Assembly (NCBI GenBank): GCA_963703335.1
Contig: OY969812.1
Span: forward strand, 930,001 to 994,000
DNA: 64,000 nt
Direction of reading: 5' to 3'
Source: VRUE01 sp963703335
GTDB taxonomy: Bacteria > Actinomycetota > Thermoleophilia > Solirubrobacterales > 70-9
In this document: positions 15,409-25,774 of the stretch, piece by piece
How positions within the stretch are numbered: position 1 is the first letter of the stretch
Layout of the letters: every line of letters begins with the position of its first letter
The notes under the pieces: model-generated
Databases searched by the model: none
Told to the model about the DNA's origin: nothing
The model's input: only the letters and a program-made list of their open reading frames with translations
Translations under genes and position numbers: made by a program

Positions 15409-15956
15409 AGACCGCCCTGCAACGCCTCACCGAGCGTGCCGACGCCGAGGGCCTGCTCGACATCGCCTACGCCAACGTCGACTCGCCCTTCGGGCCGCTA
15501 CTGCTCGCCGCTACGCCACGCGGTCTGGTCCGGGTCAACCTGCCTGCGTACGACCCCGAGGAGACGCTTGATGAACTCGCCGCCAAGGTCTCCCCGCGCG
15601 TGCTCGAGGCGCCCGCCAAGCTAGATGAGGCGCGTCGCGAGCTCGACCTTTATTTCGAGGGCAAACTGACCGATTTCGATCTCCCGATCGATTGGCAGCT
15701 CACCGGCGGCTTCCGCGGCAAGGTTCAGCACGCAATCAACCGCATCCCCTACGGCCAGACGCGCACCTACACGGAGATGGCTCGCAGCGCCGGCAACGAG
15801 CGGGCGGTACGCGCCGCCGGCTCAGCCTGCGGCTCCAACCCGATCCCGATCTTCGTCCCCTGCCACCGCGTGCTGCGCAGCGGCGGCGGCCTCGGCGGCT
15901 ACGGCGGCGGCCTGCCGATGAAGGAAGCGCTGCTGAAGCTCGAGGGCGTGCTCTAG
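15405..15956 (+). CDS. Methylated-DNA-[protein]-cysteine S-methyltransferase (Ogt type)
   Basis: This suicide repair enzyme transfers O6-alkyl groups from guanine to its own cysteine. It has 183 aa. The acceptor is Cys153 in IFVPCHRVL. Before it lie the DNA-binding helix-turn-helix with RAVRAAGSACGSNPIP and the Arg finger region, and after it GGLGGYGGGLPMKEALLKLEG. The first ~20 residues (MKTALQRLTERADAEGLLDI) precede the normal AYANVDSPFGPLLLA start and are charged and helical, unlike most Ogt proteins. Because the gene occupies the anti-sigma position after the ECF gene, this extension could contact the sigma factor (inference). Confidence 0.93.
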   Translation: MKTALQRLTERADAEGLLDIAYANVDSPFGPLLLAATPRGLVRVNLPAYDPEETLDELAAKVSPRVLEAPAKLDEARRELDLYFEGKLTDFDLPIDWQLTGGFRGKVQHAINRIPYGQTRTYTEMARSAGNERAVRAAGSACGSNPIPIFVPCHRVLRSGGGLGGYGGGLPMKEALLKLEGVL

Positions 15957-16843
15957 GTGGAGATGGGGACCGACCCGAACAGCTCGCGCGCCCGCGCGAT
16001 CACCAGGTCCGGTCGCTCCTCGGCGATGAAGTGCCCACAGCCCTCGACTTCCTCGACGCTCATGTCGTCGGCGTAGGGCTCGAAGCCGGCGAGGATGTCG
16101 GCCCGAATCATCGGATCGGCTTCGCCGGCGAGGATGCGGGTCGGCACCGAGCTGCGCTGCGAGCGATAGTGGCCCTTTTTCAGCCGCCGCAGCTCGCGCA
16201 CGAGGAAGCTGCGGTAGACGTGGGAGGAGGCGAGCGCGTGATCGCGGCGACGGAAGCTCTCCGCGTAGCAGTCGAGCTCCTCTCGGCTCCAGCGCATATC
16301 CGGGTGGGCGCCCCGCCGCAGCACCAACCTGACAAAGCCCGGCGCAAAGCGCAGCACGCTCTCACCGATCAGCGGGCTGGCGAGGAGGAACTGGTACGCG
16401 GACCGCTGCAGCATCTGCGGCGAGGGTTTCGGCGGCTCGAACCAAGGGTGAACGATGCCCAGTGCCAGGTAGTTGCGGATGCGATGCGGAGCGTTCAGGC
16501 AGAGCAGGAAACCTGTGTAGCCACCCCAATCGTGGCCGACCAGGTCGACGCGGTCGAGCTCCAGTAGGTCGAGCAGGGCGATCATGTCACTGGCAAGTTC
16601 GGAGATTTCGTAACGCCCTCGAGGGGCTTCGCTCCAGCCAAAGCCGCGCAGGTCAGGGCAGATCACCCGATGGCTCTCGGCGAGGGCTGGAATCACCTTG
16701 CGCCAGATCCACCAATGCTGCGGCCAGCCATGCAGGAGAAGGACTGGAGACCCCTCCCCTGCTTCCGCCACGTGCAAACGGACCCCGGGTACGTCGAGAT
16801 AGCGGTGTGTTACTCCGTCTATCTCCGGCGGCGATCCGTGCAT
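15953..16843 (-). CDS. Alpha/beta-fold hydrolase (epoxide hydrolase / haloalkane dehalogenase-like)
   Basis: The protein has 296 aa. The oxyanion motif HGWPQHWWIW and the nucleophile elbow VGHDWGG carry an Asp rather than Ser, which is typical of epoxide hydrolases and haloalkane dehalogenases. The acid falls in LAGEADPMI and the catalytic His in EGCGHFIAEERPD. A cap region (about 135-215) is Arg- and Leu-rich. The substrate cannot be told from sequence. It is convergent with ogt and overlaps its last four bases, leaving no room for a terminator. Confidence 0.85.
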   Translation of the reverse strand: MHGSPPEIDGVTHRYLDVPGVRLHVAEAGEGSPVLLLHGWPQHWWIWRKVIPALAESHRVICPDLRGFGWSEAPRGRYEISELASDMIALLDLLELDRVDLVGHDWGGYTGFLLCLNAPHRIRNYLALGIVHPWFEPPKPSPQMLQRSAYQFLLASPLIGESVLRFAPGFVRLVLRRGAHPDMRWSREELDCYAESFRRRDHALASSHVYRSFLVRELRRLKKGHYRSQRSSVPTRILAGEADPMIRADILAGFEPYADDMSVEEVEGCGHFIAEERPDLVIARARELFGSVPIST

Positions 16844-16935
16844 TCCCCTGAGAACTTAGCGGGACACACCCAACCCTTGTTGTGTCGCAACGGTCGGAGT
16901 TAAAGGGATTCGCGGTCCCGACCGATTACGGGGCC

Positions 16936-17583
16936 ATGCTCGACAAGAACGGCGACGAGCGTCACCCGCGTATCACCCGGATTGCCCTGCTGGTCTGCGT
17001 CGCCGTACCACTAATGCTTCTCGCGATCCTGGGTCCATCGAGGCCGGCCCACGCCTTGACCGAAGTTGAAGCCACTACAGCAGGCTCAGAACCGATTGGT
17101 CAGCTGAGCACTGAAGTCGAATGGGAAGGCGAATGCATCGAAGGGGGCGAAGAGGAAGAAGAGGAAGAGCTCGAAGAAGAAGTCGAAGAATGCGAAGCCG
17201 AAGCCGAGGACACCAGCTTCTCGCCGGCTGAGGACTGTTACCTGCGCACAGCCAGTGCGCGTGTGGTCGCCTATCCCTCCCGCAACAAAATGCGCCTCAC
17301 CCTCGGCTACACCACGTTTGAGCCCGCCCGGGCGAAAGTGGAATATCGGGCCGCGAATGGCCACCGGCTCGGCACGGCGACACGCAACCTCGGCCGCAGC
17401 GGCCTCGTTCGCCTCAGCAAGCACCTTGGAAGCAAGGAAATGGAGCGTCTGCGGGACGCGCACCGCTTCATGGTCACGGTGCACGTCGCCGAAGCCCCGA
17501 GCGACTGCCAGCGATTCGAGACCGAGCAACTACAGGTAGTTCGCAGCAGCGACGCCAGGGTTACTTGGTCAGAGGACCGCTAG
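16936..17583 (+). CDS. Secreted acidic protein of unknown function
   Basis: This is not a recognised family. From the ATG at 16936 the 215-aa product begins with a basic stretch and a hydrophobic core (RIALLVCVAVPLMLLAIL) ending PAHA, a good signal peptide. A strongly acidic, almost pure Glu segment follows at about residues 55-85. Then comes a ~120-residue domain with paired Cys (EDCYLRTASARVVAYPSRNK and SDCQRFETEQLQ) that looks beta-rich. A GTG at 16882 would add 18 residues before the signal peptide, and a TTGTTG-17-TTAAAG promoter candidate overlaps that stretch, so the shorter start is preferred. It shares its stop region with the leftward esterase. Confidence 0.6.
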   Translation: MLDKNGDERHPRITRIALLVCVAVPLMLLAILGPSRPAHALTEVEATTAGSEPIGQLSTEVEWEGECIEGGEEEEEEELEEEVEECEAEAEDTSFSPAEDCYLRTASARVVAYPSRNKMRLTLGYTTFEPARAKVEYRAANGHRLGTATRNLGRSGLVRLSKHLGSKEMERLRDAHRFMVTVHVAEAPSDCQRFETEQLQVVRSSDARVTWSEDR

Positions 17584-18227
17584 CGAGCGGGCAGCGTATC
17601 GACGAGCCATCTCGTCGCTGCATGCAGGTGAGCCGGGTCGATCTGGTGGCCGAGCTCCGACTCGTGGTACTCAACCGCTAGGCCACCAGCCTCGATCTGC
17701 TCGCGGGCGCTCCTGGCGAAGCCGACTTCAATAGTCGGATCGCGGCGGCCGTGGGAGACGAACACGCGGGTCCCGAGGCGATCGTCGAAGCGCGGCTGCC
17801 AGTCCTCGACCGTCGGGACGAAGCCACTGAAGGCCAACACGCCAGCGACGGACGGGCGATCGGCACTGAGCGCCATTGCGTAGCTCATCACCCCGCCCAT
17901 CGAAAACCCGCCCAGCACCGTACGCGCCGGCTCGACCCCAGTCGACTCCCAAAGCTCATCGTGCAGCTTGGCCAGCGCCGCGCGGGCGGCGTGGAAGGTG
18001 TCGCGATCGGGATAGCCAACCCGCGGCACTAGGTACCAGTGATATCCCGGCGAGACATCAAGCGTCAATGGTGCCCGTGGCGTGACCACGTGCAGCCGCC
18101 CCCCTGGATCAAGCGCATCGGCCAGCCCGAGCAGGTCCCGCTCATCGGTCCCGCGGCCGTGATGAAGCACAAGCAGGCCTTCCGGCTCGGCGGCGGCTGG
18201 CCGCTCCAGGAACAACAAGGACTCCAC
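17580..18227 (-). CDS. Phospholipase/carboxylesterase-type alpha/beta hydrolase
   Basis: The protein has 215 aa and is YpfH/carboxylesterase-like. The nucleophile Ser lies in LGGFSMGGVMSYA, the oxyanion region in LLVLHHGRGTDERDLL, the acid in SHGRRDPTIEV and the His in SELGHQIDPAHL. All triad residues are therefore present. It has no signal peptide and is cytosolic. Start is GTG at 18227. It lies 29 bp downstream of prfB on the same strand and may be read from the same message. The natural substrate is unknown, and short-chain esters or lysophospholipids are typical of the family. Confidence 0.85.
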   Translation of the reverse strand: MESLLFLERPAAAEPEGLLVLHHGRGTDERDLLGLADALDPGGRLHVVTPRAPLTLDVSPGYHWYLVPRVGYPDRDTFHAARAALAKLHDELWESTGVEPARTVLGGFSMGGVMSYAMALSADRPSVAGVLAFSGFVPTVEDWQPRFDDRLGTRVFVSHGRRDPTIEVGFARSAREQIEAGGLAVEYHESELGHQIDPAHLHAATRWLVDTLPAR

Positions 18228-18256
18228 CCCCTGACCCTAGCTCGAAGCGGTCTCTG

Positions 18257-19376
18257 CTAGTTCGACACCGAGGCGGCGGTTTTATTCAGGTAGTCGCGGA
18301 TGAAATCGTCGAGGTCGCCGTCGAGGACCCGCTGAGCGTCGCCGGCCTCGTGGCCGGTGCGGTGATCCTTGACCCGTTGGTCGGGGTGCAGGAAGTAGCT
18401 GCGGATCTGTGAGCCCCAAGCGACATCCTTGACCTCGCCGCGCTCTTTGGCGAGTTCCTCTGCCCGTTTGCGCTCCTCCAGCTCGATCAGCTTCGAGCGC
18501 AGGAACTGCATCGCCACGGCCTTGTTCTGAGTTTGGGAGCGCTCGTTCTGGCACTGCACGACGACGCCAGTGGGGATGTGAGTAATGCGTACTGCGGAGT
18601 CGGTCTTGTTGACGTGCTGGCCACCGGCGCCGGAAGCGCGATAGGTGTCGATACGGAGGTCGGCGTCGTCGATCTCGACCTCGACTCCCTCGTCGACGAG
18701 TGGACCGACGTCGAGCTGGGCGAAGCTGGTGTGTCGGCGGGCAGAGGAGTCAAAGGGCGAGATCCGCACCAGCCGGTGCACGCCGCGCTCGGCGGCGAAG
18801 AGGCCGTAGGCGTTCTCGCCACGGGCGATGAAGGTCGCCGACTTCAGCCCGGCCTCCTCCCCGGGAGAGGCCTCCTTCATCTCGACCTCGAAGCCGCGCC
18901 GCTCAGCCCAGCGAAGGTACATGCGCAGCAGCATCTCCGCCCAGTCCTGCGAGTCGGTGCCACCGGCGCCGGCGTGAACCGTGACGACCGCGTCGCCGGC
19001 GTCGTACTCCCCACTAAAGAGGCGGGCCTCTTCGAGCTCGCCGAGCCGCCGCTCGACCGAGGCGAGCTGCGTCGCCAACTCGCTCGCCATCTCCTCGTCT
19101 TCGGCGGCCATCTCGGCAAGCTCGTCGAGGTCACCCGCCTCGGACTCAAGCTCGCGAAACGTCTTCAGCTTGCGTTGCGCGCGGGCATGACCGGCTGAGG
19201 TACGGGCCGCAGTCTCCTGGTCGTCCCAGAATCCCGGCCGCTGCATCTCCGCCTCGAGCCGATCGACCTCTCCTTCGAGCGAAGCGGGGTCAAAGGTAGT
19301 CCGAGAGCAGGGACAACTGCTCTCGGATCTCGGCAAGCCGCGCGGGTACCGACTCGGTTTGCGCGGCCTCGGCCAT
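18257..19376 (-). CDS. prfB: Peptide chain release factor 2 (programmed +1 frameshift)
   Basis: RF2 terminates at UAA and UGA. The first 28 codons from the ATG at 19376 end in ...SDYL followed by an in-frame TGA at 19290-19292. A +1 slip on CTT (skipping base 19292) joins the rest: DPASLEGEVDRLEAEM onward. The joined product has the GGQ motif (RASGAGGQHVNKTDSA) and the full RF2 length of about 372 aa. The junction sequence TACCTTTGAC is the classic autoregulatory site, by which low RF2 favours frameshifting. The ATG is 10 bp after the methyltransferase end. Without the join an ATG-less fragment would be annotated. Confidence 0.95.
19286..19296 (-). promoter_or_regulatory. prfB recoding site
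   Basis: Reading leftward, CTT (19295-19293) precedes TGAC (19292-19289). This is the CUU-UGA-C slippery stop of RF2 genes. The purine-rich internal Shine-Dalgarno normally 3-4 nt upstream (AGGGGG in E. coli) is not evident. The bases before CTT are CTCTCGGACTAC. Confidence 0.9.
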
Positions 19377-19386
19377 GGGCGACAGG

Positions 19387-20265
19387 TTACTGCGGGGCCT
19401 TGGCGGAAATGATCCAGGTCGAGGCGGGGGCGTAGACGCCGTTGGGGCCGTCGAACTCGGCGAGGGCCTCGCGCAAGTCAGCGGCAATCTTGGGCCTGAT
19501 CTCATCGATCCGGTCTTCCCAGAGCCGCAGCACCTCACCGGCGGGACCGAGCGCCATGTTGAACTCGACCGCGTGGTCGAGGTCCCGGCCAATCTTCAGC
19601 GGCAGGTCGCAGCGCTGCAGGTTGATCTCCTCGAAGCCGGCGATCTTGAGCTGCTCGCTGACCGTATCCGCGTTGGCCATCGAGAAAGGGCCAGGGCCGC
19701 AGGTCGGCTCATCGCTCTCCTCGGGGTGCTCCAGGTACTCCTCGACGACCTGCTCGGCGCGGTGGACCCACTCGTTGTCAAGCTTGCGCCGCCACACCAC
19801 CGCGCAGAGCTGGCCTCCCGGCGCAAGCGCCTCGCGGACGTTGCGCAGGAGCTGCACCGGATTGGCAGCGAACATGATCCCCATCCGCGAGAAGGCGTAG
19901 TCGAAGGTCTGATCGAACTCCATCACCTGGACGTCGCCGACGACGAATTGAACGTTGGTGGCTCCGGTCTGCTCGGCCTCCTCACGCGCTGCCTCGATGA
20001 AGGGCTCGGAGACGTCGACCCCCAGCGCCCCACCCTCCTCGCCAACCAGAGAGGCCAGGCGCTGCGTGGTATCGCCGAAACCGCAGCCGAGATCGACAAC
20101 TTGATCACCAGGCCGCGGCGGGTGCGCCGCCATCGCCGTCTCACCGTGCGCACCGAGGCCGTCGATGACCAGGTCGCGATAGCGCACAAAGCGATCAAAC
20201 AGCGGCCCGCTCCAGGCCTCAGTCGCCTCGCGATTCTCTGCGGCCGGAGCTCCCATCGACACCAT
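19387..20265 (-). CDS. SAM-dependent class I methyltransferase
   Basis: The protein has about 292 aa. The SAM-binding glycine motif is QVVDLGCGFGDTTQRLA, followed by GALGVDVSEPFIEAA and VQFVVGDVQVMEF, and a FDYAFSRMGIMFAANP acidic/post-motif region. It resembles UbiE/COQ5-like and other small-molecule methyltransferases. The N-terminal part (AWSGPLFDRFVRYRDLV) is typical of actinobacterial members with unknown substrate. Start ATG at 20265 (or 20256) overlaps the end of the SnoaL-like gene, so the two are translationally linked. These two genes interrupt the common secA-prfB adjacency. Confidence 0.85.
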   Translation of the reverse strand: MVSMGAPAAENREATEAWSGPLFDRFVRYRDLVIDGLGAHGETAMAAHPPRPGDQVVDLGCGFGDTTQRLASLVGEEGGALGVDVSEPFIEAAREEAEQTGATNVQFVVGDVQVMEFDQTFDYAFSRMGIMFAANPVQLLRNVREALAPGGQLCAVVWRRKLDNEWVHRAEQVVEEYLEHPEESDEPTCGPGPFSMANADTVSEQLKIAGFEEINLQRCDLPLKIGRDLDHAVEFNMALGPAGEVLRLWEDRIDEIRPKIAADLREALAEFDGPNGVYAPASTWIISAKAPQ

Positions 20266-20641
20266 GGTACGCCCGCCAGGCAACCTCACGGTCCTCGAAC
20301 GGCCGCCAGCTGCGGATTCGGTGGCCGTGCAGCTCGAAGAGCCAGGCCATTTCGTCTTCTCCCGCGGCAGAGCCATCCTCATCCCAGTGCCACCCCCGCT
20401 TGATCAGCGCCAGCGCCCTGCCACCGCCTGACTCCGTGTCGTCCTCGTAGAGCTCCTCCACCTCAATCGTCTGCTGCACCCCCCCGGGCGGCCGCGTCGC
20501 CCAAACCCGTGCCGCCTCGCGCCCCTTGCGCAACCCCTTCATCGAATGCAGCTCGACCTCCGAATCAAGGGTGCTTACGAACGCATCAAGATCCCTCTCG
20601 TTGAAGGCCCGGATGAACTCGCGAACCGGGTCATTGCTCAT
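20219..20641 (-). CDS. SnoaL-like / nuclear transport factor 2 family protein
   Basis: The 140-aa protein shows the NTF2-like pattern: DPVREFIRAFNERDLDAFVS helix, VELHSMKGLRKGREAARVW, then strands ending RIRSWRPFEDREVAWRAYHG. Such folds bind small hydrophobic ligands, act as isomerases or serve as regulatory domains. No catalytic assignment is possible. The ATG at 20641 is chosen because upstream sequence belongs to the hairpin repeat (20658-20772), which sits in its leader and would be transcribed before it. It overlaps the methyltransferase start. Confidence 0.78.
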   Translation of the reverse strand: MSNDPVREFIRAFNERDLDAFVSTLDSEVELHSMKGLRKGREAARVWATRPPGGVQQTIEVEELYEDDTESGGGRALALIKRGWHWDEDGSAAGEDEMAWLFELHGHRIRSWRPFEDREVAWRAYHGVDGSSGRRESRGD

Positions 20642-20657
20642 GAAGCTCGCTCCGCTC

Positions 20658-20772
20658 GAAGGCCATCCCGGTAGGGGTGAAACGTCTTGCACTTTTTCGT
20701 CAAGCGCACTGGGCGTCAGCGCAATCCGTCCCACCGAAAAAGTTAAGTGGAACCCCTGCCGGGATGGCCTTC
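20658..20772. repeat. Structured hairpin repeat, copy 2
   Basis: Outer arms 20658-20678 and 20752-20772 pair over 21 positions with one G-T wobble. A 12-nt/8-nt internal loop (20679-20690, GAAACGTCTTGC; 20744-20751, TAAGTGGA) follows. The inner stem is 9 bp (20691-20699 with 20735-20743) and the apical loop is 35 nt. The architecture is the same as at 445-557. The six stem bases nearest the loop are shared, but the distal stem is unrelated in sequence. It lies after secA and before the SnoaL-like gene, both leftward. A degenerate half-copy (GGAACCCCTGCCGAGA) follows at about 20779-20794. Confidence 0.75.
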
Positions 20773-20816
20773 TGGGACGGAACCCCTGCCGAGACGGGCC
20801 TCAAGCCGAATGGCCC

Positions 20817-23660
<2,844 letters not shown>

Positions 23661-23695
23661 GGTCCTAGGGTAGCGAGGGGTGCTCGGTTAGGGTT

Positions 23696-24043
23696 CTAGG
23701 CGGTTCGCCCGCGCATGCGAGCGGCGGCGCGCCGCGTCTGCGTGCGCTTGCGGCGCAGCTCGCGGTGCTTCTTCACCTGACGACGGATGTCCTCGGCCAG
23801 CTCGTGGATCGTGTGCGCCATCTCAGGCGACGCCTCGCGCGCCCGCAGGGTAACGCCCTTCAGCCTCATCGTCGCCTCGGCGACCTGGCTGTCCTCGATC
23901 GAAGGATTGCGCTCTTCGTAGACCTCGACGTCGAGGGTGGCCAGCTCCGACACCTGCCGGCCGACACGGCGGAATCGCTTGGTCACATGACTCCGCAGCT
24001 CGTCGGTGATCTCGACGTTGCGCCCACGTATCTCGATCCGCAT
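23696..24043 (-). CDS. hpf: Ribosome hibernation-promoting factor / RaiA, short form
   Basis: The 115-aa protein binds the 30S decoding region and stabilises idle ribosomes. The N-terminal Ribosomal_S30AE fold is recognised in MRIEIRGRNVEITDELRSHV, DVEVYEERNPSIEDSQVAEA and LRAREASPEMAHTIHELAED. The last 30 residues are highly basic. The C-terminal dimerisation domain of long HPF is absent, so this form should not by itself build 100S dimers in the long-HPF manner. A strong GGAGGAAAT lies directly before the ATG. It is the gene between comF and secA. Confidence 0.94.
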   Translation of the reverse strand: MRIEIRGRNVEITDELRSHVTKRFRRVGRQVSELATLDVEVYEERNPSIEDSQVAEATMRLKGVTLRAREASPEMAHTIHELAEDIRRQVKKHRELRRKRTQTRRAAARMRGRTA

Positions 24044-24083
24044 ATTTCCTCCTTGGGTGTGTCGGTCAAACGATGCTACGCCT

Positions 24084-24728
24084 TCACAAACGCCGGGTAA
24101 AGGTGATTGCGACTACCCGGATCGCGCCGCCGCCACGCAGGGCGCGAGCGCAAGCCGAGAGGGTGGCCCCGGTAGTGAGGACGTCGTCGATGAGGACCAC
24201 GCTTCGCGGCGCCTCGCCGCGAAGCTCAACGTGAGGCGGCTGACCGATGCGCTCTGCCCGCCGACGACCCACCTGGCGGCCGGCGCCCCTGCGCACGAGG
24301 CAAGCCGAGAGCGGCAGCTCGGCGCGCTCGGCGAGGGCGGCAGAGATCTCGGTAGCGGGGTCGAAGCCGCGGCCCAGTGCGCGGAACCTCGCCGTCGGCG
24401 CGGGCACGACCGTGCCGCTGAGCAGGCTCGCCGGCGCTCGCCAGTGGATCCGCTCAGCCATCTCCGCCGCGACCGGAAGCAGGTGACGGAACTTGAGAGC
24501 CGCCACCAGATCACGGGCGACCCCTTCGTGTGGAGCGGACGACCAGGCTCGATCGAGGCCCGGTGGCGCGCCACCGGTCAGCGGCTCGGCTTCGGCGAGG
24601 CGGCGCGCGCAGCGCGTGCAGAGCACGGCGCCACCCCGACAGCTACGACCACAGGCAGCGCAAAGCGCTGGGATCAGACCTGAGATGACGGCGTGAAGGG
24701 ACACCACGCCGCGATCGTCCGCGAGCAC
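24084..24728 (-). CDS. comF: ComF family phosphoribosyltransferase-like protein
   Basis: The 214-aa protein starts with a zinc-finger-like CAACGRSCRGGAVLCTRC (about 22-39). It continues with the LKFRHLLP stretch and a type I PRTase domain carrying the PRPP motif SVVLIDDVLTTGATLSAC near residue 180. ComF proteins support DNA uptake or recombination in competent bacteria, and many phyla keep the gene without competence. GTG starts at 24728, 24707 or 24704 are possible, and the longest is given. It heads the comF-hpf-secA run. Confidence 0.9.
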   Translation of the reverse strand: MLADDRGVVSLHAVISGLIPALCAACGRSCRGGAVLCTRCARRLAEAEPLTGGAPPGLDRAWSSAPHEGVARDLVAALKFRHLLPVAAEMAERIHWRAPASLLSGTVVPAPTARFRALGRGFDPATEISAALAERAELPLSACLVRRGAGRQVGRRRAERIGQPPHVELRGEAPRSVVLIDDVLTTGATLSACARALRGGGAIRVVAITFTRRL

Positions 24729-24763
24729 GGCGCGCCCGTGGCGCGCAGGCTGTCAACTATGAG

Positions 24764-25774
24764 TCAGGACTTGGCAACGCGACCCGCGATGGCGCCGATG
24801 AGCATCGCCTCGGCGGGCACCTCGGTCTCGGCAAGCAAGATCGAACCCCGGACCCAAGCACCGTCACCGATCCGGCAGCCGTCGCCGACGATCGCCGGTC
24901 CTTGGATACGGATATCGGTGCCGAGCTGGACGCCGGCGCCAATCAACGCCGGTCCCTCGACCTCGGCGCCGTCGAGCGGGCTCGCCGAGCGAATGCCCGG
25001 CAAGACCTCGGGAGCTCCGGGGTCGATCTCGACCGCCCCGCGCAGCGCGTCGAGGTTGCCCCCGCGCAACTCGTCGAGGTTGCCGATGTCATTCCAGTAG
25101 GCCCCGATCTCGTGCGAGTAGAAGGGCACGTCGTTCTCGAGCAGGGCCGGGAAGACGTCCATCGCCCAGTCGGTGAAACCAGCCGGATCGTCGGGCCCGG
25201 CCGCCTTGCTCGTACCCGGCTCGGGGAAGTAGTCGAAGATCTCCGCGCGGAACATATATATGCAGGTGTTGGCGAGGTCCGAGAGCGCTTCCGCGGGGTC
25301 GGGCTTCTCCTGGAATCCCTGGATACGACCGTCTTCACCGGCAATGACGACCCCGTATTGGTCGGTGTCGGCTACCCGCTTGGTGGCCATCGTCGCGATG
25401 CCGTCGTGGGATTCGTGGAACTCGCGCATGGCAGCGAAGTCGAGGTCCGTCAACGCGTCGCCAGCGACGACCAGGAACGAGTCACCAAGGAAGCCGGCGG
25501 CGTTGCGAACCCCCCCTGCCGTTCCCAGGAGGTGCTCCTCGCGACTGTAGGTGAGCTCGATGCCGAAATCGGAACCGTCGCCGAAGTGGTCCTCGATCGT
25601 CTCCGGGAACCAGTGCAGGTTGGCGATCGCCTCACTGAAGCCGTGACGAGCGAGCAGCCGCACGCTGTGCTCCATCACCGGCCGGTTCAGCACCGGCACC
25701 ATCGGCTTCGGCATCGCGTAGGTGACCGGGCGCAGCCGAGTACCGAGCCCCGCCGCCAGAACCATTGCCCTCAT
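24764..25774 (-). CDS. Sugar-phosphate nucleotidyltransferase with left-handed beta-helix tail
   Basis: The protein has 336 aa. The nucleotide-binding loop MRAMVLAAGLGTRLRPVT and the PKPMVPVLNRPVMEH block are typical of mannose-1-phosphate guanylyltransferase-like enzymes. Asp in VVAGDALTDLD is the metal site. After residue ~245 hexapeptide repeats (GPALIGAGVQLG, GPAIVGDGCRIG) form a beta-helix cap. The true start is the ATG at 25774, overlapping the previous gene's stop (ATGA). It is the second nucleotidyltransferase of the operon. The other lies at 26768-27757, so the cell may make two sugar nucleotides or one enzyme may be regulatory. Confidence 0.9.
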   Translation of the reverse strand: MRAMVLAAGLGTRLRPVTYAMPKPMVPVLNRPVMEHSVRLLARHGFSEAIANLHWFPETIEDHFGDGSDFGIELTYSREEHLLGTAGGVRNAAGFLGDSFLVVAGDALTDLDFAAMREFHESHDGIATMATKRVADTDQYGVVIAGEDGRIQGFQEKPDPAEALSDLANTCIYMFRAEIFDYFPEPGTSKAAGPDDPAGFTDWAMDVFPALLENDVPFYSHEIGAYWNDIGNLDELRGGNLDALRGAVEIDPGAPEVLPGIRSASPLDGAEVEGPALIGAGVQLGTDIRIQGPAIVGDGCRIGDGAWVRGSILLAETEVPAEAMLIGAIAGRVAKS

